Of a DNA stretch of 64,000 bases, positions 12,081 to 26,000 are shown piece after piece (positions within the stretch are counted from its first letter, which is position 1; each line of letters starts with the position of its first letter). The position numbers and the translations under genes were made by a program. Origin of the DNA: Aquila chrysaetos chrysaetos (lineage: Eukaryota > Chordata > Aves > Accipitriformes > Accipitridae); assembly GCF_900496995.4 (NCBI RefSeq), contig NC_044009.1:46213505-46277504 (forward strand). The letters are read 5' to 3'. The notes beneath the pieces were generated by a model. It saw nothing but the letters and a program-made list of their open reading frames with translations, did not search any database and was not told the DNA's origin.

Positions 12081-15000
12081 CTGCTTTCCATGCTCTCTTC
12101 CCAGGCTATGTGGAGAGATCTTTCTTCTTCCAATGAGACTCTAACCATAGTCTAATAGATGACATGAGTATAAGCAGCTGATAATTCATTTATGCATCAA
12201 AGAAAAGAAAAAAAGAAAGCTAGGAAATTCCTAGGAAGCAAAAATCAATATAGTTTTCTAATAAACTTATCCAATGACTTATAATTATTTGATGATAATT
12301 CCTATCCAAAAGCATCTTAACGACTAGACACTTCCAATGTATTTGCATAACTTCATGTTTTCTCCCATATATTTTAAAAAATTATACACAATTTTCCATT
12401 AAGTTTATATGATTAAGCAGGAGATGAAGTAAACTACAGAAATCACAAAACATTCTTTTTATTATACACAGGTTGAGTCACTTTTCCTATTGCCAAGCCA
12501 ATGCCCATTCTTCCTGATGTGCCTGTCTACCAAGGCCTTTTCCCCACCGTGTGAGACCTAAGCTTTGTTAAGAAGGCTGTATGCAAAGGCAGACATATGT
12601 TTGTTTCCTAGTCAGGTTAGACTTATGCATTTGTGAAATATTTGTAGTTTATAAATTTAACCCTATGCATTAAAAAAAAATTTAAGAGTCATAATCCCTA
12701 CCTTGAAGGTAAGGATTTAATGAGAAAAGCGACTGACTGCATTTACTTACGGGATTTGCCTGTGTCAGAAAAGAGATGTAATAGGTTTTATGGGGAATAG
12801 TGCCCAACTTGCATCTATTTTCTCTTCCAGTATTTTAAACTCTAATTTGTGATTTGGGTTAATATCTTACTCCTTGGCAATTAGTGTCATCAGAAAAAGA
12901 GTAAATTCTTCTTTTTTTTTTCTTGCTGTATTTTTATCTTTTATCAAAAGACCATGCATAAGTATTTGAGGGGATGACCCTTCTACTAATCTACAGCAAT
13001 AATATTTATATTGCTTCTACTCTACTAGTAAGTAAGTACTCTACAGGTCACTTTTGCTGTGAGTTGTTTGATAAAATGTATGATATGATAATATTTATGT
13101 GTTGTTTTGAATAGCTAATCCACATTGTTTAGTGAGTTGGAATAGAATATCTTATCCTTTTCTTATGCCAAGTGAATTGTAACTAGGGTTCTGCACATTC
13201 CCACTTGAGTATGTAGCTAGGATGATTATAGAAAGTGTTTCAAAAAAGAATGATAGCCACAGCCAAAATGAATACTTTACAAAATATGTTCTTCATAACC
13301 AGGAAACTATACTCATTTCATTGTGTGCCAGTTTGGTTCTTTTTTTTTTTACATCTGCTCAAGCAGATGTTTGACACTTTAAATCTTTTAACTCTTCTAT
13401 GTTTTGATGGACATCAAATTCCCAAGTAGCTAGCGGAATCTGTTACCCGCTTAATGTTTTTTGTCTGTTTAGTTTCCCGTGTCCTGGCATCCAATTAGAC
13501 TTTGAATACTTAATTTTAATGGGAGATGCTGTAGGTAAAATCATTACATTCTTCAGATACTAATTTTTGGAAGAGGCAAAAATAATGTCAACCACATATA
13601 CGCCAGTTTTAATAGGTTTCTGCATCCTTTATTCTCATGATATATTCATTGTTTCTCATCCTCTTAGGTAAAAATTTCAGTGGGCCATGGGAAAAATAGG
13701 AGACAGTGACAATCCCTTTTGTAATTTTAAGGGAGTGAATCGCATAATTCATGGCATTCTTGTAAGAAGAAATGGGAGCCATTTTTTTGTGGTATTCAAA
13801 CCCAAAAGTTTCTACTCTATTGCAGCCAAGCCTTTCTCCATATGCAGCAGTAGCAAAAGCAAAGGATCTCCATTTGATCTAGCGTGATGAAATACACTGT
13901 GAATATCGACATTTATCTATCCATAGTGAATACTGTCTGATCTGAATTTATATAAAATGGATAGGGTAGTTGGTTAATAAGCCTACTAAAACATTCATGT
14001 TACATTTAGCAGTGATTCGGAGTTGTCCATGGCTATTAGGATTTGCTAATTTTACAAGGAAGAGGAGCATCTTTAAGAAATTGAAAAGGCATTTTTCTCT
14101 GTGGAATGAAGAGTGTTAAACACACTTCACCTATGAATGTCTTTTTAAGCAACCAGTAAAATTCAAATTTAAGGCAATTGAAGGTTGGAGTTCAAAATGT
14201 CAGTGAAATTTTGAACCTCTGCTGCAATAAAATTGTCCTGTAACCAAAAAGGAAGAGGGAGATGTTAGTCATATTTTAATCAGATTATGATAAGATTCAA
14301 TTTCTGCCTCTTTCAAATTTTCTCTAAAGCTGTTGATGGTGCCTAAAAGCAATCAAGGGACAGGCAGTCATATAGTAATGCAGACAGCTTCCTCTCTACC
14401 ATCAAGACTACACATATTTTCAGTATTGGGGTGCAGGGATGCTTCAATAGCCACAGAAGTTTCACTTAATTTTCACATCATTTTATTAGAAAATGTATAT
14501 TTTAAGAGGTTTTCTTTTACTGATAAAAGTTTACATACTTGGATTCATTTTACTTTATCCATTGACTATCACAGCTGTCACTGGACTATCCAATTAGGTA
14601 TAGTTGTACTTAGAAATTTAAGCAAGCTGAGGCAAGATCTGTAAAGAGAAGTAATATGCTTTATTAAACCAACTGGTGTAATTAAGTTCCAACTATTATG
14701 CTCAGAAAGTGTAGCTAGGTGTACAGTCTTCATGACTTCAGGAAGGATTTGTGTGTCTAGAAGTGCCTGTTTTTTTCATCCGTTGTTTTAATTAAAAAAA
14801 TATCCATAGACATTGTCTTATCTTTGTACCAAAGTGTCTTCATTTCACATGTCTGGGTTTTGTCATATTTAGGATCTCCATGTATAATTTGTTAGCAGGA
14901 GATGCATCATAAAATGACTTTTCAGGTTGCATCAACTATGAGCCGTATTTGGGCCAGATAGGACCTTTTTGCATCACAAGGAAAATAATTTATTTCTATA

Positions 15001-16111
15001 AAGTTTGAAATTCTGCAGCGGTTAGCTCACGGAAGGAAAAAAGGCATGAGCACTCAACTTTGTTTTTTATTTCAGTTCCCAGAATCACCTCAGTTTTACT
15101 TTAGTAAGTTCTACAAATGTAAGTCTTCATTTGAGACTAGCCTCATTGCTTACAAAGAAGCATTTAGTTGCTGTCTTGATAATGCTATCTACCAGCACTG
15201 TATCTTGCCCTGCTGGTTAGTGAATCATAGATTGGGCTGGCAAGCTGAATTTAGTAGGCAGTTAACCATGGCAGTATGCTGTAAGTACAGGAAATACGGA
15301 CTTGGCTGTAGGGCAGTACTGCTCAGGAGTTCATTTGCCTGGGGTCCATGCTCAGTGTATGAGGCTTGACAGTTCTGCCTGGCACTGCAGGTGGATGTAT
15401 GATTTTCATCACTCATGATGGTCATTAGCAGTTGATGATTTGAACTGCTAGAACTGATGTAGCTGATGTCGGAGTTTGGTTATGGGTTTTGGTAGTTCAA
15501 GTCTGGAATTGTAGTAGAGTGTCTGCGCCTTGTCCACATCTGTACTCCATGCCATCCATGTCAGCAGCTGTTCAGATGAAGGTGAGATCAAGATGGAAGG
15601 GGGTAAGGTGACGCGTTTTTTTAATTAGCTGGACTTTTAACAAGTAGGCTAATATTATAGCACAGACATGTGAAAAAGATAAAAGCCTCACTCTGTCTGT
15701 TCCAGCCCAAAAATACTCTTGCAGACCCATCACACATTTCCTGTACAAGAGGAGCCCAGTTTCTGCTCTTGGAGCAGCCGAAAGCACTTCTTACATTAGG
15801 CAATACTTGTCAGAGGTTATTAGTGCTTGAGTATAGTTGTTATTTAGTTATAAAATAGATCTGGGTTTTTGCTTCTTGGCTCTTAACTTACACTTTCCCA
15901 ACTTTGCTGTGCATCAGCACTATCTTTGTCATTTATCTGAGCATTGCATGGAGACTGAGAATTTGGACACACGTAGTCAGTTCATGCCCATAAGATAAAT
16001 TTTTTCCATTATTCTTCTGTCCAAAATCTGTTTTACTTCTTCAATAGAATAGCTTGTTCTTCTTCCCTTTTCAAAACTGAAGAGGAAAAATAAGCAACAT
16101 TGTAAGAATGG

Positions 16112-16373
16112 ATAGCCTGGGCCAATGGTCACAAACTGTGTCTTGAGAGGTTCAGACAGGACATTAGGAAAATATTCTTCAGTATATTTCTCCACCTGAG
16201 AGAGGTGGTGGAATCTTCTTCCCCCTTGGAGGATTTCTAAATTCAGCTAGCAAAAAAGCCACAGGTAACCACAGCTGACCTGGTATAGTGGTGCTTATAG
16301 TCCTTCTCAGACAAGAGAGTTGAACTAAATGATCTCCATAGGGTCCTTCAGGTCCACACTTGTATGATTCAAC
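16112..16373 (+). mobile_element. CR1 LINE 3' fragment, old, plus orientation
   Basis: The segment follows the CR1 3' region in order: a diverged copy of the stretch that opens the frame end (CCAATGGTCACAAACTG), the block around GAGAGAGGTGGTGGA, and the 3' segment GTTGAACTAAATGATCTCC followed by the terminal TATGATTC. CR1 is a non-LTR retrotransposon typical of birds and other reptiles, usually 5'-truncated. This copy is heavily diverged and carries many lesions. A run of 9 G follows at 16387-16395. Confidence 0.85.
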
Positions 16374-17803
16374 CAATATAAACATCGGGGGGGGGTATGT
16401 AACTGTAAAGTTTTACCTAGTAAATGATAAAATAAGTAATATCAAAATAGGTTGACACAAAAAGTGCAGAGGTTTAGAGACAGTGCTAATTCAGGCCTAA
16501 GAGCAGGTTAATTGACCAATAAAGGGCAAGTGCTATGTTTTTATGAAGGATAAAATTCTCATTACTTCCTTCTCTTGGATTGTTCCTTTCCTGTTGATTT
16601 TAGAAGGGCTATTAATGGAGTATTTTACTTACTGATAGTCTTTCTAAACCCCTGTTCTACTCTAATCTTTTTATGACAAGCCTATTTCCTTTACCTTATA
16701 TAACTTTGATTTTTAGACTCTCTTTTTCACTGTTTCCTTTTCTATCTATTGGCATAGAAAAGTGACCTCATAGATAAAGATGAAGATCATTAATTCTGAA
16801 ACTCTCTGGAATTACAGGTTGTTCTGGCTGATGTATCAGTAAACTTCTTTGAATTGTCTCCTTTATTAGCTTAAAGTGTATGTCATTCTGTTGACAAAGA
16901 AATTCAATCTCTAAATAAAATTTAATTAGGAAAGAAAATCAAGAGCTTTCCAAGGTCTGTTTTACATCCTACAATCATTATAAATACAAGTTCACTGAGA
17001 TTGTTTTGTGTATCTTAACTGTGAGGATAAATATCTTTGGAAGATACTTAAATTTTTGTGAAGATCTTGTTTCGTGGAGGTTTTGAAAATTAAGTTATAG
17101 TTCTTTTGCTTTAAATTTAATTCAGTATTAAAACTGTGAAGTGATTGCAACACTAATTAAATTCATATTGCATGGGATATCTTCACAGAGTTGTTGCAGC
17201 TATACTTGTTGATTTTTCCACTAGATGGCGTTATGCATTAACGGCATGTTAATTTATGAGTTTATAATTGCACGCGCTAAAGATTAAAAAATAAATTATC
17301 TGTTGTGCTTGCTCTTATTCTATGCAAGAGTGAAAGAACTGTGGCTTAAAAATCACTTGACCTACTTCTACCTAGCAGTAACCCAATCCATCCTTAATGC
17401 ATCAAATATGGATTTACTCAAAGCAATAAAGTCAGCCAGCCATGGCAACAATATCTGATCCTGTGTGCAGTGCGCCTTTTAGAATAAAACTCTTCCAACC
17501 TTTTCTGCATTTAATGTTTGAAGAGTGACTTCTGTGCTGCAAATTGCTTCCTTTCTGGCTCCATGGCTTCAACTGAAGTGATAGGAAGTGTCCTAAGTAA
17601 AGCTGCAGTGCTGAAGATTGCTTTTAAATAAAGAGGCCAATATGAGCATTTTTTTTATTTAGTAGCTAATTCAGGATAGATTATCAGTATAATTTACCAC
17701 TGCAGTTTTAAATATAGATATGCTGTTGTTTCCTCCACCCAGATTAAATGAACTATTAGCGATCCCTTACAAAATTATATGGTGCTCAAGAGTGAGGTTT
17801 CTA
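16374..17803. other. Intergenic DNA between two CR1 fragments
   Basis: AT-rich sequence with no supported gene or further repeat. The notable feature is a full CTCF-core match at 17218-17230, listed separately. Confidence 0.7.
17218..17230 (+). promoter_or_regulatory. Candidate CTCF site
   Basis: The 13 bases CCACTAGATGGCG satisfy every position of the vertebrate CTCF core written as CCASYAGRKGGCR. CTCF organises chromatin loops and insulators. The site lies in the intergenic interval between the divergent TMEM163 and ACMSD genes. A motif match alone does not show binding. Confidence 0.5.
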
Positions 17804-18160
17804 GGATCATAGAATCATAGAATGGTTTAGGTTGGAAGGGACCTTGAAGATCATCTAGTTCCAACCCCCCTGGCATGGGCAGGGACATCTTCCACTAGAC
17901 CAGGTTGCTCAAAGCCCCATCCAACCTGGCCTTGAACACTGCCAGGGATGGGGCATCCACAACCTCTCTGGGCAACCTGTTCCAGTGCCTCACCACCTTC
18001 ACAGTGAAGAACTTCTTCCTTACATCTAATCTAAATCTACCCTCTTTCAGTTTAAAACCATTACCCCTTATTCTATCAACACAACTTAAGGTCCTGACCA
18101 GTGAAGCACCATCTGATGAGGAGCAAAGGTCTAATACCTTCAAAAGAACTGACCAGTAAT
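17804..18160 (-). mobile_element. CR1 LINE 3' fragment, minus orientation, relatively young
   Basis: The plus strand begins with two copies of CATAGAAT, the reverse complement of the 8-base repeat that ends CR1, followed by GGTTTAGGTTGGAAGGGACC. Read on the minus strand, the frame from about 18140 to 17895 still encodes the C-terminal part of the CR1 second open reading frame, including [15 protein letters not shown] and [15 protein letters not shown], up to a stop. The 5' end is truncated near 18160. Good sequence preservation suggests this is the youngest CR1 copy here. Confidence 0.92.
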
Positions 18161-21100
18161 CCCAAGATTTGTGGTGACTAGATGAGGAGAAATTGACAGT
18201 CCCAGCAGCAAGGAGGCAATGGCAAGGATTTGGTATGAAAAGCAAGGAAGCAGCACTAGTGGTTTTGGGGGTGAAGAGGGAGGAAATGAAACCGGTGCAG
18301 ATAGCAAAGCCAGAGGTGGAGGAAAAGAGGAACCACACAGTGAGAAGAATGGGGTGACAGGAAGGCCCAAATTTTTCATGCCAAGCTTGCTGATTTTTTT
18401 ATGCATGCTAGTGTGTGTAGGTACATGGGTATTAATTTTAAATCTGTATTCTGGAGGAAGAGAAGAGGTGGTCCTTTGTTTTAAACTTGTCTTCCAGAAC
18501 TAGAGATAGTATTCACAAAAGAGGGCTCATCAAATTGCTAATCAGATACACGTTATCTAGGGTACACTTCCCTGCACTCCATATTCTGAGCTGGCTTTTT
18601 CCTTGATTCTTTATGTGGAATGTAAGAGGCTCCAGGCTGGAAAGGGGTAATCTAATATAATAATGTTCAACTGTAAGAAGGAGTGTAGAATACAAGCTGG
18701 ACGAACCAGATCAGTTAGCCTGGGCCAATAATGGAACAGTATCCAAGGCCAAGAAAACACGTAAATACTAGCTTAGTATTAAACAGGTCTTTTAAATTCT
18801 CATGGTGGTTGAACACATAATAGAAAAATTGTTAAGCTTGTGCTTAACGTTGTTTCTGAGTTGGGCTTTTGTGAAGAGGACATACCAATGCCACTTGTAA
18901 AAACTTAGCAAAAAACATTGCCATAAATTCAGGCTGTTAAACTATTTCTGTTTTCTATTTAAAACTTTATTTTACTTATGCTACCTCCTGAGCTTTAATA
19001 AACTATAATTTTAATTGTCCTATGCAGTGCATGGCTGTAGATAATGCAATATGACATAGAAGTGTTTATGGTTTGTATTTGCCTGTGATGGTCAATATGA
19101 TTCAACTCTGTTGTAACACCGATATAAAAAAATATGTCATGATACCTGCCTTCTACCACAAAGCTATTAAGCATTTTGGAAGCCTACATCAGTAGGGTGG
19201 GTGGCAGGAAATTTTGGACAGGCATCATCCATCTTCTTCCTAACACTAATCTCTCCTTTCTTAATCCCCCAGCTCATGTTGCAGAGGCCAGACTCTGCTC
19301 ACAGGTGCATTGCTGTATGATGGAGACTGTAACACAAGTTGATGCTGGTGGTAATATCTGTCACCTCCTGTCACACTGAGGTATGGGACCATTTACTTAT
19401 TCCAACCAATTCAAGCTCGCGCTCTGTTCTTGCAAGATCTTGCATTTACCTGGGGGCTATGCTATTCTCCAGTTTTTTGCTATGAACAGAGGGAGGCACC
19501 ACCAACTAGAGAGGACGGGTGCATATGTTTGGAATTGCAGTAGTATCCTGCAATAGTATCTGTACTTCTAGTCAGTGACCAACAGCCAGGCTGTGGAGGG
19601 AAGAGAAGCCAGGAGCAAATACTTCACAGCTGGCTCCGTAGGGGATCCTGTTTCATTCCTGGCAGCACAGGTCTTGATAAACTCATGATTCCACTGGACC
19701 TAACTATAGGCATCCAGACATTGATGTCTGAACATTATTATTTCTGGTTCCCAAAGGGCAAAATATACTTGCAGTGTACATAGCTTTTATGTTAGGAAAA
19801 AAAAGAACAATCTGTCCCCACCCCAACAAACCAATAAAAGAATTAAATATGAAGTCTCCGTGGGAACATAGCACAGGGTCCATCTTGCTGTGGTGGCCCT
19901 CCTTTGCTATTTCCTGAAAGAGGCAGCACGCACAAAGTATAGTAATACAGGTAAGAATGAAACAAATTCTGAGGTTTTGAGTGAACTACAGAGAAGCACA
20001 TAAAACAGACTAATTTAAGAAGTCATTTAACTATATTTCAGTTATATTGTTGAAGTGCCTGCAAACTGTGCCTACAAACTGCAAGTATGGATTAGGATAT
20101 AGTTCCACTGAATTAGAGCAACTGGTTTCCTTTTGTCACTTGAGATGAAGAGACTGAATGTAGGTTTTAGTTTGTTAGTAATATTAGAAATTAATTATTG
20201 TTAATGTATTATTGGTTAATTTTTATAAGCACATATATTTTGTTACTAGGATCCAAAACTTGAGAGTTTACAAACGGTATCAAATCTTATTACTAACTAG
20301 CAGATTTTCATATGAAAAAGGTTAGTGACAAGGACTTCCTTTATTATTTGGTAAGTGGTGAGCATTTGCTGAAAATCAACATACGAATCCTAGTATTTGA
20401 AGTGTGTATTCTACATTGTGATCCAAATGGTAGCACTTCAAGCCCCCAGGAGATTTTAATATATCCAGTTGTTTAGGAACATACAGCGGAGATGAGCAAG
20501 TGTGTTAGAAAAATAGATATTTGGAAGCATGTAGTTTCTTCTGTTCCTAAAAATGCTGCATCACTAGAGACAAAGGAATTTTAGAAGACCCGTTCACCAA
20601 CCAGCAAATTGTATGAATAAAACATTCATTACAGATCCACCGTACTTAGCAGCAGTTCAACCCAGTTGTACTTTGACATTGCAGCGTCAGCTACAAATTC
20701 AAACAGCACAAGCTTGCGTCACTTACCGCAGGCAAAATCCATTTCAGTCAATATGAAATAAGTGCTCTATATTGCAATCACTGCTTGGTGCTCCACTTAA
20801 TGCACTACAAATTGCAACCTGTAGTATTCACAGTGAACTGCCCAAATATTATTAACAAATTCATGATTTATAATGTAGTTCTCTTTTTTTGAGGTACCAT
20901 ACTGACATGGGCAATCAGACATAATCCAAAACCAGCATTTTAAACTGCCCTTGCATTTAATTACTGAACTCTGGGCAAAGTTTACCTGTAATTCCTCATT
21001 TAAATTCATCTGTCTTTCCAGTGGCTCAAAACTACTTTTTGAACCATTGCTTGATATATATCTTCTGAAATGACTGGATTTCCTGGTGACTTCCGTGGGC

Positions 21101-22469
21101 TTTCTGTTGGGTTCAAAATGGTTAATTATAATGAGTACTTCGAAAACACCTGCAATATTTTTAGATCGTAAAAAAGTTAACATGGAATATTAGGTTGAGA
21201 TGAGTAGCAATGTCCTGAAGGTGAAAATACATCTGATTTAGGAAGTGGCTTTGTTTATGACCTTCACACTCAGAAGTGAACACAGATGTTTTGATGGATC
21301 TGCAGTACAGTCCTGGCTGTAGCTGTGACCAAGAATGTGCAAATTTCTTCATCTTTTTCAGCAAATAAAGAAAAAAAAAACCAAGCAAATTAGTAAAGCA
21401 CACTTAAACACAGCCAGGAAGTCATGGATCTTTTTTAGTAATTGTGAAGAAGGTTGTTCATCCTGAGAGGATGTTGTTAAATTCCAAAAGTTGGAATTAA
21501 AAAGACAGTACCTGCTTTTTCCCAAGAGGAAAACTGAGTATGATAATTGATAAAAGAATTCAAGTTGCAATGTTAGTTCTACATACATCAGCAGTTGCAT
21601 TGGATTAAGTCTTTTGTCTGGATTTTGTATGGCACAAATTGTAAATCAAAGTGCACCTTACAGGCTTCTTAGTGAAAAGAAGTTTGTTTTCTAAAATGGA
21701 TAACATGATTGTTTACCTGTGACCATAGTATAAATTTACTGAATCATTTTTGAAAACACACACTTTAAGACTGTAACTTGGTGGAGCTTTTATGCTTCCT
21801 AGAGCATATGGAACCAAAATGACTCCTCAGTGGAGTCCTTGAGTTAGCAATCTGGACTCACTCCACAGTGCTTTCAGTATAAATCGTGAAACCACTCTTT
21901 CTGTGCTCTCTTTGCGTGCATATAATAGTTAGTAGAGCTTGTTGCATGTAAATATAAGCAGGACTGAGGTGAACACTCAGGTATGAATGCAGCTATTAGC
22001 ATGTGCTTAACTTAGTAGTGCTACCAATTCTAGTGGTCCTACTGTGTTTTAAAGTTAAGCTTGAATTTAAATATTTATTGGCGAACATGAATCAAAGCAT
22101 ATGTTTCCATTTAGAATAGAACACTCCCCAGGAAAGGCAAACCATAGGTATCTTATTGGGGAAACAAAAGATCTTTCTTAAAAGCCATGGTAAAAATGTT
22201 AATGAGTAGCCTTCTAAAGGAGAAAAGCCAATACAACAGGTAATATTCTTTCCTATTCCACTTGTGGAACTCACAGGCTAAAATAAAATTATCAGAGCTG
22301 GGTGACTGAATTCAATCATGGTGTAAGCCCACCAAATTGAGTTTTCTAGTCAGTGATGGATTTAGCTTTGGGATAATAGTTATTTGTAAGAGTAACCAGG
22401 ATTTGCAAAACTTTTCTTTTAGCTGAAGCATTATTTCTAGAGGTGTTCTGTGTTATTAATACACAGTCT
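18161..22469. other. Intergenic DNA
   Basis: About 4.3 kb of mostly AT-rich sequence. I see no supported exon, RNA gene or recognisable transposon. Reading frames of up to about 128 codons on the minus strand near 20800-21180 lack family features. Confidence 0.65.
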
Positions 22470-22575
22470 TATGTTGCTTTACATGGTTGGTTTACTAAAG
22501 TAATCCAAGTCCTAGCCACTGTCATGCTAGGACTTGAAATAAGTGGGCACATCAACCATGTATGTAACTATGTTT
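22470..22575. repeat. Long imperfect inverted repeat (hairpin)
   Basis: An inner perfect 11-base stem, CAAGTCCTAGC (22506-22516) with GCTAGGACTTG (22526-22536), encloses a 9-base loop. A second perfect 9-base stem, ACATGGTTG (22481-22489) with CAACCATGT (22553-22561), is placed symmetrically outside it, 16 bases from the inner stem on each side. Weaker pairing extends further out. It could be a remnant of a small inverted-repeat DNA transposon or a hairpin transcript; neither is shown. Confidence 0.65.
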
Positions 22576-22805
22576 TTTTACCTGCTATGTAAATGTCTTA
22601 CTGCATATTTCTAACTTATTTGTTAGTCAAGAGCAGATTGAAATGCATAAAGCGTTTTGAAAGATTACTGATTTGATTTTGTATTTTGGAATAGAGCTTT
22701 CGTTTGGGGACAAAGTTGTTATTTGTACCGGGATTTTATTTTTAAGACTTATAGTGTAAAAAAAAATAAAGGATATTCATCTATTGAGATTCATCTGATG
22801 AGTTG

Positions 22806-23076
22806 AGAGCTACATCTAGTAATGATGGGGCGCAACTTTCAGACAGAAGGTTAGTGATAGATTGGATATTAGGAAAAATTTCTTCACTAAAAAGGTTATC
22901 AAGCATTGGAACAGGCTGCCCAGGGAAGTGGTTGAGTCACCATCCCTGAACATATTTAAAAGATGTGTAGATGTGGTGTTTAGGGACATGGTTTAGTGAT
23001 GGGCTTGGCAGTGTTAGGTTTACGGCTGGACTCGACAATCTTAAAGGTCCTTTCCAACATCACTTTAGCTGAAGAG
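22806..23076 (+). mobile_element. CR1 LINE 3' fragment, plus orientation
   Basis: It shows the CR1 3' sequence in order: GGAAAAATTTCTTCACTAA, then GGAACAGGCTGCCCAGGGAA, the block GGGCTTGGCAGTGTTAGG, and the 3' segment CTGGACTCGACAATCTTAAA with GGTCCTTTCCAACATCA. The reading frame is interrupted. The usual terminal 8-base repeats are lost or degraded, so the end is approximate. Confidence 0.9.
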
Positions 23077-26000
23077 TAAAGAAATGATCAGATAATTTGC
23101 AAAGAAATTAGGTACCAATTTTGCTGTCTGGTTAACACATTAGTCAGAATTTTGCAGTTTGGATATCACTTTTCAATCAAATTGCTAGGGAACTTGTTTT
23201 ACCTAGTAATACTTTTTTTGTGTTGAACAGTTACTCGTTAAGTTACCTTAACACTATGAACTGCTAATAGGATATCCTGTAAACCTTTACAAAATAACAG
23301 TTCTGAGTCTGTGGAGCAGCAGTATGGCCTCTTCTGTGGTACAGAAATGCAGTCTGACCTGTAGCATCACCTTCTGATTTAACTGTAAATTCGCTTATGA
23401 CCAGACAACACAGCAATGCTTCCAGCAGTATTCATATTAGATTTGCTTGAAGTAATGCTAACCGTCACGTAATCCTCCGTAGTGCTAGTCTTCACTCAGG
23501 GACACCACCAGTGGGAGAGTATGAGTATCATGACTATCTCCTTATAGTCCCCCAGCAACAGACGGTATTTTTTCCAACTGACAGCATTTTCTGTGAGATG
23601 TTTGCATTAAGGTGGTAATCAGTAGGCCGAAAGTTTGCTTTGACTGCTGATACGGCTTCTGTGGAAGAAGCGGAATGAGTGAAAGGTTCAATATTTGGAT
23701 CTTTCTTAATTCCTGTGATAATCTGACCTGTATTCTCACTCAAGTCTATAATTTTAATATCTTGTGGATTTCAAAAGAAACAATTTTAAGGCATAAATCT
23801 GATCTTGGAATTAATGTATGTGGAGAAATAAATTCTGAAACTTAAAAGATAGAAAAATATTTGTATCCAAACTCAGCAGGTGAAAGTAGGCTCCAGAAAT
23901 CATCTGTGGAGGCATTCCTCTGCCAAGCACCATCCTCCAGATGAATGAATAAATGCAGCTGCAGTACTAACCCCTAAACATTTACATCATAAACATCTGC
24001 ATAGTTGGAAAGGTCTTTGCTTTGGCGCTCACTGCTGTAATCTACAGATATCAATATTCCTGCCTCTCAGAAACTCAGTAAATGCATCAGTCTAAAGCCA
24101 TGGCCAACCACTTGGCCAACACTTACTGGGAGCCAGGGTTTCATCTTAGTCCCTTGCAGAAGATCTCTTTGGTGACAGGGATTCACAGCTACTCAGAAAT
24201 GATGGAACATAAAACTTCATGCTCAAGCAGACCTTGAGGACCCAGGAAGAAGCCTGTTTCATTAGCCCAGTGCTAGGACCACAGAGGAGGCATAAGCACA
24301 TTTCTGCAGTGTTCTAGAGGCAGGTGTAGGAATTTGTTGAAGCAGCTGAACGAATTCGGATACTAGGTTTTTCTCTTGGTTCCTTGGCTTCCTTTCTGAA
24401 GCAGTAAAAGCGCTGAGAAGACAATTCTTATCCCCAAAATTCAGATACCCCCAAACAGTGGCACAGAGAGGCCTCTGCAAGGAAAGCTGGGGATTCGAGT
24501 ATCTAGCACACAGGGAAAAAAGTTGTTAAAACAGCATTTGGCAACAGTTACTACTTATTTATTTATTTTAGACACCAACCTTCCAAATAATTGCAACAAT
24601 CTCAGATGTTACCATGGGGTATTAACTTGAAAATTATGACTTTTTAATATCAGTATCTGTAGGCTCCATTCCATCTGTTTTTTCTGGCCCACATTTATGC
24701 TACTGATGTCTGTCTGGTTGCTCCTGCTGCATAAGAGTGACGCTTGGCCTGATACGTGCTTAAATAGAGTCTTTTTTATTTGTTTGTGTCTACACATGGA
24801 AAAAAAAATTCTATTTTATTTGTACTCACACTTTGGAAAATTTCTATCTAATTATCATTTTTGATAGAACATTTCTATGCAAGATAAATGCATGGTAATT
24901 GTAAATTGCAGAATTGAAATCGTAGTATATTAAGAGAATAATTATATTATTTAAAAGATAGCCATATATTTTCTTTGGTTTAGATTACTAGTTGAGTTTC
25001 AGCAATATAATATTTTCTAGAAACCTGAAAATAAATGAGGATTTATTACAGCTTAACTTGCAGAGCAGAGAACACGGTAATGGTCAGGAATTTGGCATAG
25101 GACATGTTGTTTGCTTTCACCACTGTGTGATTCATCAGAACTCTTGCTAGGCTAGTAGTCACAAAGCAGTGCAGTGTGCTGCCAAGGGCGTCAGCAATCT
25201 TGGCCACCTTGACAGTATAAATTTTAGTGACACAACTGTGGTGGCTATGGCAGGTCTAATAGAGAGACCACCTGGTGGGCATCATCCTGAGCTTATACAG
25301 CCATGAAGCTTCACTACGCAAATTTAATAGCTTAGATCTTGGAAGCATCAGAGATGCATCAGTACAGCATCACATCTGAGCTAAAAAGCACAGCTTCTCT
25401 GCAAGGCTAAACTGACTCAGATACAGACCAGCATCAGCTCTGACGTTTGTCTAAACAGAGGCTCTTTCAGTTGTTTGTTTCTGCAAAGGCTTTTGAATAA
25501 CAACATGAAAAATCTACTCGTCTTCAGTATTTAATGATGAATATACTTGCACTGCTGCCATCTTGAGCTGATTTAGTTGGCTCTAGATTGGAGATATGTG
25601 TACCTTATCTATTGCATTCTGTAAATGTGTCTAAATGAAACACAGACATTGCAATCCAGCTAGCTGTGCAAGCCATCGGGAGTTTAGACGGTCACACTGG
25701 AGTGTTTGGTACATGACAGTTAAGCACAGGGAATCATAATGCCACCCGCTCTCTGGGATACATCTTTGTTAAGGACTTTACTGATGTAACTGTACCTGGA
25801 CATGTCCTCCTGGTGTAGCTATGCTAGGTACACTAATGTCTTCCTATCAAAAATAGCATCGACTGTAAAGCACTTGAGATCTATGTATGGAAAGTGCTAC
25901 ATGGGAACTGCATAATGTTATTCCTCATTAGAAGGGAAACCATAACCTTTGTTATTATTCCCCGTAGAAGGGAAAGCATATCACTTCCACTAAAGTCTGT

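Larger units (their letters stand above)
6561..16111. other. Intergenic DNA upstream of TMEM163
   Basis: AT-rich sequence with no supported gene. Reading frames are short, lack family features and are not flanked by credible splice sites. It contains homopolymer runs (16 A at 9119-9134, 19 T at 12062-12080) and a perfect short palindrome at 6901-6920. I recognise no transposon family, though old diverged repeats would escape visual detection. Confidence 0.7.
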
